The position numbers were made by a program, and so were the translations under genes. A stretch of 64,000 nt of DNA. Origin: Candidatus Gastranaerophilales bacterium. Its GTDB lineage: Bacteria > Cyanobacteriota > Vampirovibrionia > Gastranaerophilales > Gastranaerophilaceae. Shown piece by piece: positions 7,868 to 16,554 of the stretch. The notes beneath the pieces were generated by a model. The model was not told the origin of the DNA. It worked only from the letters and a program-made list of their open reading frames with translations, and did not search any database. Position 1 is the first letter of the stretch; each line of letters opens with the position of its first letter. Location of the stretch: the NCBI GenBank assembly GCA_944324455.1, contig CALUWJ010000001.1, positions 1-64,000 on the forward strand. The letters run 5' to 3'.

Positions 7868-8764
7868 ATGAATAATTTAAAATTCATTGATAACCACACC
7901 CATGGCGCATTTGGCGTTAACTTTAATTATGCAAATTATGATGAAATAAAAACAGTTTTAAAAAATCTATACAAAAGAAATATTAAAGGCATTTGCCCGA
8001 CTCTGGTAGGGGAAAGCAACGAAAATATACAAAAACAATTGGCGCTTTTTAATAAAATCAAACAAGAACAGCTAAAACAAACTAAAGATGAAACTTTTAT
8101 TATAGGAGTACATCTTGAAGGAAGCTTTTTAAGCAAAGAAAAATCAGGAATACAAGATAAAAAAGTTTTTAAAATTCCATCAATAACTAATTTTAAAGAA
8201 TTAGTAGGAAAGTATGAAAAAATAATCAAAATAGTTACAATAGCCCCCGAAAATGATATTGATTTAATTGATTATTTAAACGAAAAGAATATTATAACTC
8301 AAGCAGGTCATTCAATTTCGGAATCTTTAAAAAACTGCAAAGGCACAACTCATCATTTTAACGCAATGAATCCCATTCACCACAGAACTCCCTCTATCAC
8401 TCTTGAAGCATTAATAAATGACAATATATATTGCGAGCTTATTGCAGATTTAATTCATACAAATTTAGACATTGTTAAACTAATTCTAAAAACAAAACCA
8501 AAAGATAAAATTATTCTAATCAGCGACAGCCTGCCTATTAGCCATTTTGACAAGGAAATTATATTCTGCAATAAAAAAATATTCCCGCAAGGAAAAGATG
8601 AAAACGGGACTTTAGCAGGCTCTATAAAAACTCTTGATGAAATATGTCATAATTTAATTAAAGAAAAAATAATAACCAAAGAAGAAATTAAAAAAATGGC
8701 TTTTGAAAATCAAATAAAATATCTTAACCTAACTGATAGCGAAGTTGATATTTTAAATCGATAA
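7868..8764 (+). CDS. nagA: N-acetylglucosamine-6-phosphate deacetylase, short form
   Basis: This 298-aa amidohydrolase-fold enzyme would remove acetate from GlcNAc-6-phosphate in amino-sugar catabolism or peptidoglycan recycling. Family motifs in order are DNHTHGAFG (metal HxH), HLEGSFL, TQAGHS, THHFNAM, LIADLIHTN, LISDS and GTLAGS. It lacks the usual N- and C-terminal segments that build the small beta-sandwich domain, which is why it is ~80 aa shorter than typical NagA. GGAG lies upstream of the ATG. No nagB is adjacent. It may form a unit with the following secreted-protein gene 46 bp downstream. Confidence 0.88.
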   Translation: MNNLKFIDNHTHGAFGVNFNYANYDEIKTVLKNLYKRNIKGICPTLVGESNENIQKQLALFNKIKQEQLKQTKDETFIIGVHLEGSFLSKEKSGIQDKKVFKIPSITNFKELVGKYEKIIKIVTIAPENDIDLIDYLNEKNIITQAGHSISESLKNCKGTTHHFNAMNPIHHRTPSITLEALINDNIYCELIADLIHTNLDIVKLILKTKPKDKIILISDSLPISHFDKEIIFCNKKIFPQGKDENGTLAGSIKTLDEICHNLIKEKIITKEEIKKMAFENQIKYLNLTDSEVDILNR

Positions 8765-8810
8765 AAATTATGATAAACTATTTTTAAAATAAGAAAAATT
8801 CGAGGAAAAA

Positions 8811-9296
8811 ATGAACAAAAAAATTATATTATCAATATCTTTTATCGTTATGATGAGTTTAGGCTTAACTCAATTTGCAACAAGCGCTGCAACACAGCCT
8901 GCTAAAAAACCGGCTGCACAAACTTCAAACATAATAAATACAACATCATTAAATATCGTGAATAACCCAAGTAAATATTTAAATAAAACAGTTAAAATGC
9001 AAGCTACATTTGATAAATTTTCAACTTTAGGCTTAGATTACAAAAAAGCATTAAGACCAAGCGACAAATATATCGGAATATTAATTCAAAGAGATGATGT
9101 AATTGACCATAATATCCCATTATCTGAAATGAAAATTTTTCTTAAAAAAGAAATGGCAGAAAAACACATTGATTTAGAAACAGGCGATAAAATTGAAATA
9201 ACCGCAAAAGTATTTTCAACAGCCCTAAACGACCCTTGGCTTGATGTTGAAAATTTAGTTGTAATTAAAAAAATAAAAAAAGAAGAAAAAAAATAA
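8811..9296 (+). CDS. Secreted hypothetical protein, OB-fold-like
   Basis: This 161-aa protein has an N-terminal signal peptide (residues ~1-27, cleavage near TSAAT). The mature part resembles small OB-fold stress proteins: NPSKYLNKTVKMQATFDKF, then LETGDKIEITAKVFSTALND and DPWLDVENLVV. The C-terminus is Lys/Glu-rich. GAGG precedes the ATG, and a TATGATAAACT extended -10-like element lies ~30 nt upstream. The function is unknown; a periplasmic ligand-binding or structural role is possible. Confidence 0.75.
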   Translation: MNKKIILSISFIVMMSLGLTQFATSAATQPAKKPAAQTSNIINTTSLNIVNNPSKYLNKTVKMQATFDKFSTLGLDYKKALRPSDKYIGILIQRDDVIDHNIPLSEMKIFLKKEMAEKHIDLETGDKIEITAKVFSTALNDPWLDVENLVVIKKIKKEEKK

Positions 9297-9326
9297 TAGC
9301 GATAGAATATATTACAGAGTTGGAAG

Positions 9327-11852
9327 ATGAGTGAAGAAAATAAAAAATATTTAACAATCCATGGGCATTTTTATCAACCTCCGAGAGAAAACCCTTGGAT
9401 AGAAGAAATAGAAATACAAGATAGTGCAGCACCTAACCACGACTGGAACGAAAAAATAACTTGGCAATGTTACAGTCCAAACGGTGCATCAAGACTTGTT
9501 GATAGCAACAATTCAATTATTGAAATTTCAAATAATTATCAATATATGAGCTTCAACTTTGGACCAACGCTATTAAGCTGGCTTGAAAAATATGCACCAA
9601 GTGCATATCAAAGAATACTTGATGCCGATAAAAACTCAATTGAATTATACGGTGGACATGGATGTGCTATAGCGCAAGTATATAACCATATAATTATGCC
9701 TTTAGCAAACCAAAATGATAAAATTACACAAGTTATCTGGGGGCTAAAAGACTTTCAAAAGCGCTTCAACAGAAACGCTGAAGGTATATGGTTAGCTGAA
9801 ACCGCGGTTGATGCTCAAACATTAGAAGTTTTAATTGATTGCGGTGTGAAATTTACTATTTTATCACCCCATCAAGCTAAATGTATAAATAAAATCGGCG
9901 AACACAACTGGCAAGATGTTTCTTGGGGCACAATTGACCCATCTCAAGCTTACAGATATTTTGTTGAGGGCACAGATAAACAAAAATATATTGACTTATT
10001 CTTTTATGATGGTTCTATTTCAAAATCTGTTGCTTTTGATAATTTATTACAAGACGGTAAAAAATTCTCATATCGCCTAAATGAAGGCTATGTTGAATCA
10101 AGAAACCATACCCAACTTGTAAATATCGCAACAGACGGCGAAAGCTATGGACATCACACAAAATTCGGAGATATGGCGCTTGCTTATGTTTTAAGAGTTG
10201 GTGCTAAAAATCTTGGTTTTAAGATAACAAACTATGCTCAATTTTTAGAAATATTTCCGCCAAATTATGAAGTAGATATTAAACCCGTTTCATCATGGAG
10301 CTGTGCCCATGGTGTTGGAAGGTGGATGGACGATTGCGGCTGTTCAACAGGAGCCCAACCTCATTGGAATCAAAAATGGAGAAAACCTCTAAGACAAGCT
10401 TTTGACTATTTGAGAGATGAATTAATAAAATTATGCTCAATTCAAGGTACAAAATATTATAAAGATTTTTGGGAAGCCAGAAATAACTATATAGATGTAA
10501 TTTTAGACAGGTCAGAAGAAAACATCAACAAATTCTTTGATGAAAATGCAAAAAAACAACTAAGCCTTCAAGATAAAGTTAAAGCAATCAAATTAATGGA
10601 AATACAGCGTTTTGCACAATTAATGTACACTAGCTGCGGATGGTTTTTTGCTGATATTTCAGGAATCGAAACAACTCAAATTATGAAATATGCACTAAGA
10701 GCAATGGAACTAGCTAGCGAATTCACTAAAACCAACTTCGAAAAAACATTTCTTTCTATTTTGCAGAAAGCAAAAAGTAATGTCATAGAATTTGGAAACG
10801 GCAAAGATATCTATAACCGCTGGGTTAAAACAAGCTCAATAGGAATAGAAAAAATTGCAGCCCAATATGCAATAGAAACGTCTTTTAAAACAGATGAAGA
10901 AAATTTAAAAGATGACAAAAAAACACAGCAACTATATTGCTACAAAATCAAAAAGAATAATCATAAAAGCTATAAAAGCCTAAATAATATTCTTTCTTTC
11001 GGTAAAATCGAAATCTTATCAGATATAACACTAGAAAAAAAAGAGTTTACTTTTTCAATGATTCAGACGCAAAATTTTGAATTTTACTGCGCAATTAAAG
11101 AGTTTACATGTCTTGATGATTTCAATACAGAAAGAAAAGAAATAGCCAAAGTATTTGAAAAAGATACAATAGTATCAACACTGCAGGCTGTTGAGCTTTA
11201 TTACGGTTCAAGATTCTATTCATTAAAAGATATTCCAATGGATAGAAGAAAAACAATTCTTGAAAATCTAATTACTCTGAACCTAGAAAAGGCAACTCAA
11301 ACATATAAAGACTTATATGATAGTTTATTAACGCCAATAAGCTACCTAAATGATTTAGGTATGGATATACCTGAAGGCTTTAGAGTATGCGCAAAATATA
11401 CTTTATTAGGAAATCTTGATAAAGAATTGTCAGAACTAAAAGACTACACAGACGTTGAAAAAACTGAAAAATTAATGAACATCAAAACTCTTTGCGATAA
11501 ATTTTCAATAAAACTAAACAATTCAAAAGCAAATAAAATTTTATCAGATAAACTTAAAGAACTTATTCACAAATTAAAAAATGAAACAAACATAAAAAAC
11601 TCAAAAGAATTACTACATTTCTTTGAGCTATTAGAAAAATTAAAAATCGAAGTTGAAATTTCAAATTCACAAAACATATTCTATGATATGTTTTGCAGAC
11701 ATTTTGAAGATTTGACAAGTAAAATTAAAAATAACAACAAATCACAAGATGAAAGAGAGTTATTATTAAATCTATTATCTATCGGTCAACATCTGAACAT
11801 AAACATGGATTTCTATAAATCAAAGGTTGACTTATTAACAGGTAAGGTTTAA
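9327..11852 (+). CDS. Glycoside hydrolase family 57 protein with DUF3536 domain
   Basis: This 841-aa cytoplasmic protein has no signal peptide. The N-terminal ~320 residues are a GH57 catalytic domain (HGHFYQPPRENPW). The likely nucleophile Glu is near residue 157 (GIWLAETAVD) and the likely acid Asp near residue 270 (TDGESYGHH). The remainder matches the DUF3536 type of extension and is helix-rich with several coiled segments. GH57 enzymes act on alpha-glucans, so a role in glycogen or malto-oligosaccharide metabolism is likely. It overlaps the convergent DUF429-like gene by 4 bp. The GGAAG abutting the ATG is an unusually close ribosome binding site. Confidence 0.9.
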   Translation: MSEENKKYLTIHGHFYQPPRENPWIEEIEIQDSAAPNHDWNEKITWQCYSPNGASRLVDSNNSIIEISNNYQYMSFNFGPTLLSWLEKYAPSAYQRILDADKNSIELYGGHGCAIAQVYNHIIMPLANQNDKITQVIWGLKDFQKRFNRNAEGIWLAETAVDAQTLEVLIDCGVKFTILSPHQAKCINKIGEHNWQDVSWGTIDPSQAYRYFVEGTDKQKYIDLFFYDGSISKSVAFDNLLQDGKKFSYRLNEGYVESRNHTQLVNIATDGESYGHHTKFGDMALAYVLRVGAKNLGFKITNYAQFLEIFPPNYEVDIKPVSSWSCAHGVGRWMDDCGCSTGAQPHWNQKWRKPLRQAFDYLRDELIKLCSIQGTKYYKDFWEARNNYIDVILDRSEENINKFFDENAKKQLSLQDKVKAIKLMEIQRFAQLMYTSCGWFFADISGIETTQIMKYALRAMELASEFTKTNFEKTFLSILQKAKSNVIEFGNGKDIYNRWVKTSSIGIEKIAAQYAIETSFKTDEENLKDDKKTQQLYCYKIKKNNHKSYKSLNNILSFGKIEILSDITLEKKEFTFSMIQTQNFEFYCAIKEFTCLDDFNTERKEIAKVFEKDTIVSTLQAVELYYGSRFYSLKDIPMDRRKTILENLITLNLEKATQTYKDLYDSLLTPISYLNDLGMDIPEGFRVCAKYTLLGNLDKELSELKDYTDVEKTEKLMNIKTLCDKFSIKLNNSKANKILSDKLKELIHKLKNETNIKNSKELLHFFELLEKLKIEVEISNSQNIFYDMFCRHFEDLTSKIKNNNKSQDERELLLNLLSIGQHLNINMDFYKSKVDLLTGKV

Positions 11853-12475
11853 GAAAAAACTTCTCTTGAATACACAGGTATTGAATTAATTTCAAAAATT
11901 TTTCTTGTCTTAATTTGGTTAACAAACTCCATAGCAAACATTGCGCACAATATTGCTTCTAAATTTGATGCAGGAAGCATATTATCAGGAATTTGCGAAA
12001 AACCGTATTTAATTTTTAATGATGTCTGCAAATTTTTACAATCAAGACTTGTTCTTGCAAGAAAATGAGGACACACACCATAAGACTGCCTCAATTGATT
12101 AATATCGCATCTTATTATTTTTATATTTTTATCTTGAATTTTTTTAAATGTATCAACGCATCTTTTTGAAATGCGATTAGTCCAATTATCTTTATTAACC
12201 TTAAAATAATCCCCAAGCATTTTATAATTCTTTGAATGTATGCGCCATTTACCGTCCAATAATTTGTTATCGTATGGAACACTAACGCAAACCACAGAAT
12301 TATTTAAATATGGTGTATTTTCAAAAAAATAATCAATATCAGACGCAAAATAAAATTTATCCATCAACAAAATAGAAGAATTTCTATCTAGTACACAAAC
12401 TGAACTATCGTAATTTGATGAATTAGATAGCGCAACCCCTATAAAAAAATTTTCTTTACTTGACAGACTTTGCAT
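11849..12475 (-). CDS. DUF429-like predicted nuclease (RNase H fold)
   Basis: This 208-aa protein starts at MQSLSSKENFF. FFIGVALSNSSNYDSSVCVL resembles the first beta hairpin of DUF429/RNase H-fold proteins. CVSVPYDNKLLDG, the central Arg/Cys-rich segment and SNLEAILCAMFAMEF fit the second half. Upstream in-frame codons from a TTG at 12511 would add a hydrophobic N-terminus. They have no ribosome site and coincide with promoter bases, so ATG 12475 is preferred. TTGAAA-N17-TATACT-N7-ATG predicts a leaderless mRNA. The family call is tentative because the usual first catalytic Asp is not evident. Confidence 0.6.
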   Translation of the reverse strand: MQSLSSKENFFIGVALSNSSNYDSSVCVLDRNSSILLMDKFYFASDIDYFFENTPYLNNSVVCVSVPYDNKLLDGKWRIHSKNYKMLGDYFKVNKDNWTNRISKRCVDTFKKIQDKNIKIIRCDINQLRQSYGVCPHFLARTSLDCKNLQTSLKIKYGFSQIPDNMLPASNLEAILCAMFAMEFVNQIKTRKIFEINSIPVYSREVFS

Positions 12476-12490
12476 AATTAAGAGTATAAT
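12460..12490 (+). promoter_or_regulatory. Predicted promoter of the ABC exporter gene
   Basis: TTGACA (12460-12465) and TATAAT (12485-12490) are both perfect but separated by 19 nt, longer than the optimum. The start would fall near 12497, giving a ~25-nt leader with AAGGAAA and the TTG start at 12522. It overlaps the opposite-strand promoter and the first codons of the DUF429-like gene. Confidence 0.55.
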
Positions 12491-12511
12491 TAAATATAAA
12501 ACATTTTTCAA
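12483..12511 (-). promoter_or_regulatory. Predicted leaderless promoter of the DUF429-like gene
   Basis: On the minus strand TTGAAA (12511-12506), a 17-nt spacer and TATACT (12488-12483) are followed by 7 nt and the ATG at 12475. This places the expected transcription start at the first base of the start codon. The -10 shares bases with the TATAAT of the divergent promoter. Confidence 0.6.
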
Positions 12512-12521
12512 GGAAATAATT

Positions 12522-14267
12522 TTGAAAATACAGGTTTTTAGAGAAGTTATAGACAGATTTTATAAAAATAAACGCTTTAATTTTTATATTCTTTTTATTT
12601 TGTCATTTATTGCAGGATTATTTGAGCTTATAGGTTTGGTTTTAATTTATCAATTTGTTTTATTCTTAACAAACTCAAATAATAATTTATATTCAAAATC
12701 AATTATAAAATTCTTTCAAAACAATTTTAATATAGAAGATTTTTCAAAAATAGGCTTAATATTAGGCCTCACAATTGCATCAATCTATATCTTAAAAAAT
12801 ATTTATATGTTTTTTTATACCATTTTTTATAGCTCGGTTTTAAGAGATTTATCTCAAACAATGATTAATAAGACAATAAACAATCTAATCTATCAAGATT
12901 ATTTAACCCTTAAATCAATTCCAAAAGATGAAAAACTGAATGCTTTATCAAAAATCAATGTAACCGTTTGGGAATATTGTCAAAAATATATTGTCCTTAT
13001 AACAAACTTAACAATTATAGTTGTACTTATTGCTACGCTATTTATTAAATTCACAAAATGCGCTATAATTGCAAGCACGTTTTTGGGTTTATTAAGCTTA
13101 TTAGAATATAAATTTTTTAAATCAGAATCAAAAAAAATCAGCGAAAAAATATTAAAATTCCACGATACAGCCAATGCAAGCTTATTACCCGTAATTCATT
13201 CTATTGTTGATATTAAGCTAAACAACAAAGAAGATTATTTTTCAAAATCAATTTCAAACATTAATGAACTATTTTCAAAGTTCTCAATAAAAAAACATTT
13301 TAGCAGTATTTTTCATATATATTTCAATGAAATCACAATAATGCTGACTTTTAGTTTAATTTTAATCCTCCTTTTTTACACAAACAATTTCAATAACCAG
13401 CTCATTTTAAGCTCCTTATCAACAATATGCGTTATTATTTTAAGGTTAACTCCTTGCATAAACAGAACTCAAAGCTCGCTATATCTAATTAATACCAATG
13501 AAATTTTTGCAATTAAATTTTTAGAATATGATAAAAAATTTAAACAAATAGAATATAAAAACACTAAAGAAAAACTGCCTTTTAATAGTTCAATAGAAAT
13601 AATTAATGGAAATTTTTCCTATCCTAATTCAGATGAAAAATTCAGTGATATTAATTTAAAAATAAATAAAAATGATTTTATTGGAATAATAGGAAAAAGC
13701 GGCTCATATAAAACAACCCTGATGTTATTGATTTCAGGGCTAATTAGGCTCGATTGCGGTCAATTTAGAGTTGATTACAACAACCTCAATGAAATTGATT
13801 TTAAAAAATGGAGAAACAATTTTTCAATTTTAAGCCAAAATTATAATTTAATTTTTGACAAAGTCAAAGATAATTTTAAAAATAAAGACTACCCTAAAGA
13901 AATATTTAAAAAATTGGAAATTGATAACTTGATAAACAAAAACGTATCAGAACTCTCAAACGGACAAAAACAAAGACTGGCATTAGCACTAACCTTAAAC
14001 CAAGATAAAGAAATTATTATTTTAGATGAAGCAACAAGCGCCATTGATGTTTTATCTGAAGAAAAAATTAATGAAATTTTATTTAATCTAAAAGGCAAAA
14101 AAACAATAATATCAATAGCTCACAGATTACAAATTCTAAAACACTGCAACAAAATTATTTATATGGATGAAAATAAAATTATAGATATTGGAACATTTAA
14201 CTATCTAAAAGAAAAATATTCCGATTTTGAAAAAATAATTAAACTATCAAGCTTTAAATCAACCTAG
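12522..14267 (+). CDS. ABC transporter, fused permease and ATPase (exporter type)
   Basis: This 581-aa half transporter has about six membrane segments in residues 1-310 and a nucleotide-binding domain from ~345. NBD motifs are the Q-loop (SILSQNYN), signature LSNGQKQR (usual LSGGQ), Walker B EIIILDEATSAID and H-loop SIAHRLQ. The Walker A reads GKSGSYKTT: the glycine normally before the catalytic Lys is Tyr396. The start is TTG with AAGGAAA upstream. It would act as a dimer in the inner membrane, exporting a lipid, peptide or glycan. The substrate is unknown and no partner gene is adjacent. It overlaps the convergent TPR gene by 9 bp. Confidence 0.88.
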   Translation: MKIQVFREVIDRFYKNKRFNFYILFILSFIAGLFELIGLVLIYQFVLFLTNSNNNLYSKSIIKFFQNNFNIEDFSKIGLILGLTIASIYILKNIYMFFYTIFYSSVLRDLSQTMINKTINNLIYQDYLTLKSIPKDEKLNALSKINVTVWEYCQKYIVLITNLTIIVVLIATLFIKFTKCAIIASTFLGLLSLLEYKFFKSESKKISEKILKFHDTANASLLPVIHSIVDIKLNNKEDYFSKSISNINELFSKFSIKKHFSSIFHIYFNEITIMLTFSLILILLFYTNNFNNQLILSSLSTICVIILRLTPCINRTQSSLYLINTNEIFAIKFLEYDKKFKQIEYKNTKEKLPFNSSIEIINGNFSYPNSDEKFSDINLKINKNDFIGIIGKSGSYKTTLMLLISGLIRLDCGQFRVDYNNLNEIDFKKWRNNFSILSQNYNLIFDKVKDNFKNKDYPKEIFKKLEIDNLINKNVSELSNGQKQRLALALTLNQDKEIIILDEATSAIDVLSEEKINEILFNLKGKKTIISIAHRLQILKHCNKIIYMDENKIIDIGTFNYLKEKYSDFEKIIKLSSFKST

Positions 14268-14861
14268 TTTATTATAAGCTTCAACAATTTTTTGTGCTTG
14301 TTTTGTTTTCCCAAGCTTTTTGTAACATAAAGCTAAATTATAATAATAATCCTTGTTCAAAGGTTCAATTTCTATTGCTTTTATCAAATTCTTCTTAGCT
14401 TCTTTATAATTTTTTAGCTTAATTTGACAACAAGCAAGATTATAATATGCGCTTGCAAAAGTTTTATTGTATTTTATAGCAAGCTCAAAATTATTAACTG
14501 CCATCAAATAAGACTTTTTAGAAGCAAAAATACAACCTAAATTATAATATGCTTTATAAAATTCATTGTTTTTATCTAATGCTTTGTTTAAATTTTGTAT
14601 TGCAACATTATCATGCTGTTCTTCAAGAGCAATATTAGATAAAAGCAAAAAAACTTCCTCATCTTTTTCGCTTGTCGGAAGATTGTCTAATATTTTAAAA
14701 GCTTCAGAATAATTTTGTGTTGTATATAGGGCAATTGCTTTTTCTTTTAAATCTTTAACGGTCTCATCATCAGAAGCAATACAAACCTGAAAAGAAAAAA
14801 ACAAAAACACAACAAAAATTTTTACCACACGTTTTATATGAATGTATGAAAAATTTATCAC
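14259..14861 (-). CDS. Secreted tetratricopeptide-repeat protein
   Basis: This 200-aa protein has an N-terminal hydrophobic export signal (residues ~10-28, ending near FQVCIAS) followed by four to five TPR units. Consensus positions are clear in AYYNLGCIFASKKSYLMAV, AYYNLACCQIKLKNYKEA and YYYNLALCYKKLGKTKQA. TPRs mediate protein-protein contacts, probably in the periplasm here. The start is GTG with AGAGGAAAA immediately upstream. It converges on the ABC exporter. The partner is unknown. Confidence 0.82.
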   Translation of the reverse strand: MINFSYIHIKRVVKIFVVFLFFSFQVCIASDDETVKDLKEKAIALYTTQNYSEAFKILDNLPTSEKDEEVFLLLSNIALEEQHDNVAIQNLNKALDKNNEFYKAYYNLGCIFASKKSYLMAVNNFELAIKYNKTFASAYYNLACCQIKLKNYKEAKKNLIKAIEIEPLNKDYYYNLALCYKKLGKTKQAQKIVEAYNKLG

Positions 14862-14985
14862 AATTTTCCTCTATGTGTTATATAATAAAATCATACACTA
14901 AAATATAGCATTTGTAAAAAATAATATATTTTATTTTATTTTGTTATAGTATAATAGCATATATAAATATGACAATGGTAATAAT

Positions 14986-16269
14986 ATGAATAGTAGCCTA
15001 GAAGAAAGAACACAGATATACAGAATACCCATTAGACCACAATACAAAAGAAGAAGACGTCCGAAGAAAAACAACAACTTCAATAAATTATTTATTTTGG
15101 TTATGGTGGCAATAATTGCAATTTTTGCATACGTAAATTGGCAAATTAATAACGATTTTACAGCTCAAAATAACTCAAATACAATTTCACCTATAGATTT
15201 AAATTTCAATTTTTCACCAAAAAGACAAAATATTTTATTAATGGGTGTAGATGTTGCATCAAATGAATCAAACCCTTTTAAGGGCAATCGTTCAGACACA
15301 ATGCTATTAATCAGCATTGCTCCGTATGGCAAAAACATAAATGTAATTTCTATTCCAAGAGATTCAAAAGTTTATATCCCCGGAAAAAACAAAGCAGATA
15401 AAATCAACCACGCTTTTGCTTTTGGCGGGGCTAAATTAGCAGTTAAAACGGTTGAAGAAAGCTTTGGTGTTAAAATAAATAATTACCTTGCAATTTCAAA
15501 TGCAGGTGTAATAAAAATGATAGATACATTAGGCGGTTTACCGATATATATTGAAAAAAATATGAAGTATGATGATTATAGCGCCAACCTTCATATTAAC
15601 CTTAAACAAGGCGAACACATCTTGACAGGCAAACAAACCGAAGGATATTTAAGATTTAGACATGATTCTTTCGGCGATATCGGAAGAATACGCCGCCAAC
15701 AATGGTTCTTTAATGCACTCCTAGCAAGACTTAAAGACCCAACTGTTATTGTAAAACTTCCCGAACTATTGAAAATTATGCCTGAATACATTCAAACCGA
15801 TTTATCAGCATACGACTTAGCAAAATATGCAGGAATGGCAAAAAATGTTGACACTTCAACAATACAAATTGCTACCATCCCCGGAGCTCCGTCTACAAAA
15901 GGTGTAATAAGTTATTGGATTATTGATCCTATTAAAACACAAGATTTAATAGACAAAATGGTATATAGAAATAAAACAGAAATCGACCCTAAAGATATTT
16001 CAGTCGGCATTTTATATGCTAATTCAAAAGCTGATAGCGCTAATCAATTAAAACAAGAGCTTGAAGCAAAAGGAATGCAGGTTAAAATGCAAGAAACATC
16101 TTCAGCTGCAAAAAATTATATAGCAATACACAATCTTGATATAACAGGCGAAACAATTACCGATTTAAAAAAAGTAATTCCTGAAATTAAAGATAAACAC
16201 ACAATTTATGACCCAATAGGAATTAATAGGGCAGGAAAAGATTTAACAATTGTAATTTCAGATTTATAA
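14986..16269 (+). CDS. LytR-CpsA-Psr (LCP) family protein with LytR C-terminal domain
   Basis: This 427-aa protein has a short basic cytoplasmic tail (RRRRPKKN), one membrane helix (residues ~30-47) and an LCP domain (~75-240). LCP motifs are NILLMGVD, RSDTMLLISI, ISIPRDSKVY, KINHAFAFGG and the Arg-rich RFRHDSFGDIGRIRRQQ. The C-terminal ~90 residues match the LytR_C domain (VGILYANSKADSANQL). LCP enzymes transfer undecaprenyl-linked glycans to the cell envelope. TATAAT lies ~30 nt before the ATG, and the ribosome binding site is weak. This family is usual in Gram-positives and cyanobacteria. Confidence 0.92.
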   Translation: MNSSLEERTQIYRIPIRPQYKRRRRPKKNNNFNKLFILVMVAIIAIFAYVNWQINNDFTAQNNSNTISPIDLNFNFSPKRQNILLMGVDVASNESNPFKGNRSDTMLLISIAPYGKNINVISIPRDSKVYIPGKNKADKINHAFAFGGAKLAVKTVEESFGVKINNYLAISNAGVIKMIDTLGGLPIYIEKNMKYDDYSANLHINLKQGEHILTGKQTEGYLRFRHDSFGDIGRIRRQQWFFNALLARLKDPTVIVKLPELLKIMPEYIQTDLSAYDLAKYAGMAKNVDTSTIQIATIPGAPSTKGVISYWIIDPIKTQDLIDKMVYRNKTEIDPKDISVGILYANSKADSANQLKQELEAKGMQVKMQETSSAAKNYIAIHNLDITGETITDLKKVIPEIKDKHTIYDPIGINRAGKDLTIVISDL

Positions 16270-16355
16270 AAATACATTGTTTATACTATGATTTTATAGA
16301 TTAAACTATTCTTACGGTTGATTTAATAAATAAAACTATATAAGACAATTTATTT

Positions 16356-16553
16356 ATGAATTACAACCAAAATGAAAAATATTTACTGAAATTTATCTCC
16401 ATGAACAACGAATCTGTTTCAAATAAAAATGATTTACTTGAAGCAATATTTCGCTTGGGTATAAAAATTAATTTCAAAAACAGTAATCCTGTTTATCAAA
16501 TTATAGATGAATTAACTTTTGCCAATCGCTACAAAGATTTAATTAGGAAGTAA
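16356..16553 (+). CDS. Hypothetical protein, 65 aa
   Basis: I do not recognise this short protein (start MNYNQNEKYLLKFIS, end FANRYKDLIRK). It is charged, probably helical, with no signal or membrane segment. Its stop lies one base before the ATG of the CHASE2-GGDEF gene, and its last codons supply that gene's AGGAAG ribosome site, so the two are co-transcribed. It has no clear ribosome site of its own. A role linked to the cyclase is possible but unsupported. Confidence 0.5.
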   Translation: MNYNQNEKYLLKFISMNNESVSNKNDLLEAIFRLGIKINFKNSNPVYQIIDELTFANRYKDLIRK

Positions 16554-16554
16554 T

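Noticed and set aside
12476-12511. Upstream TTG start giving the DUF429-like protein a hydrophobic N-terminus
   Set aside because: These codons coincide with a TTGAAA-N17-TATACT promoter and have no ribosome site. The ATG at 12475 fits a leaderless start.
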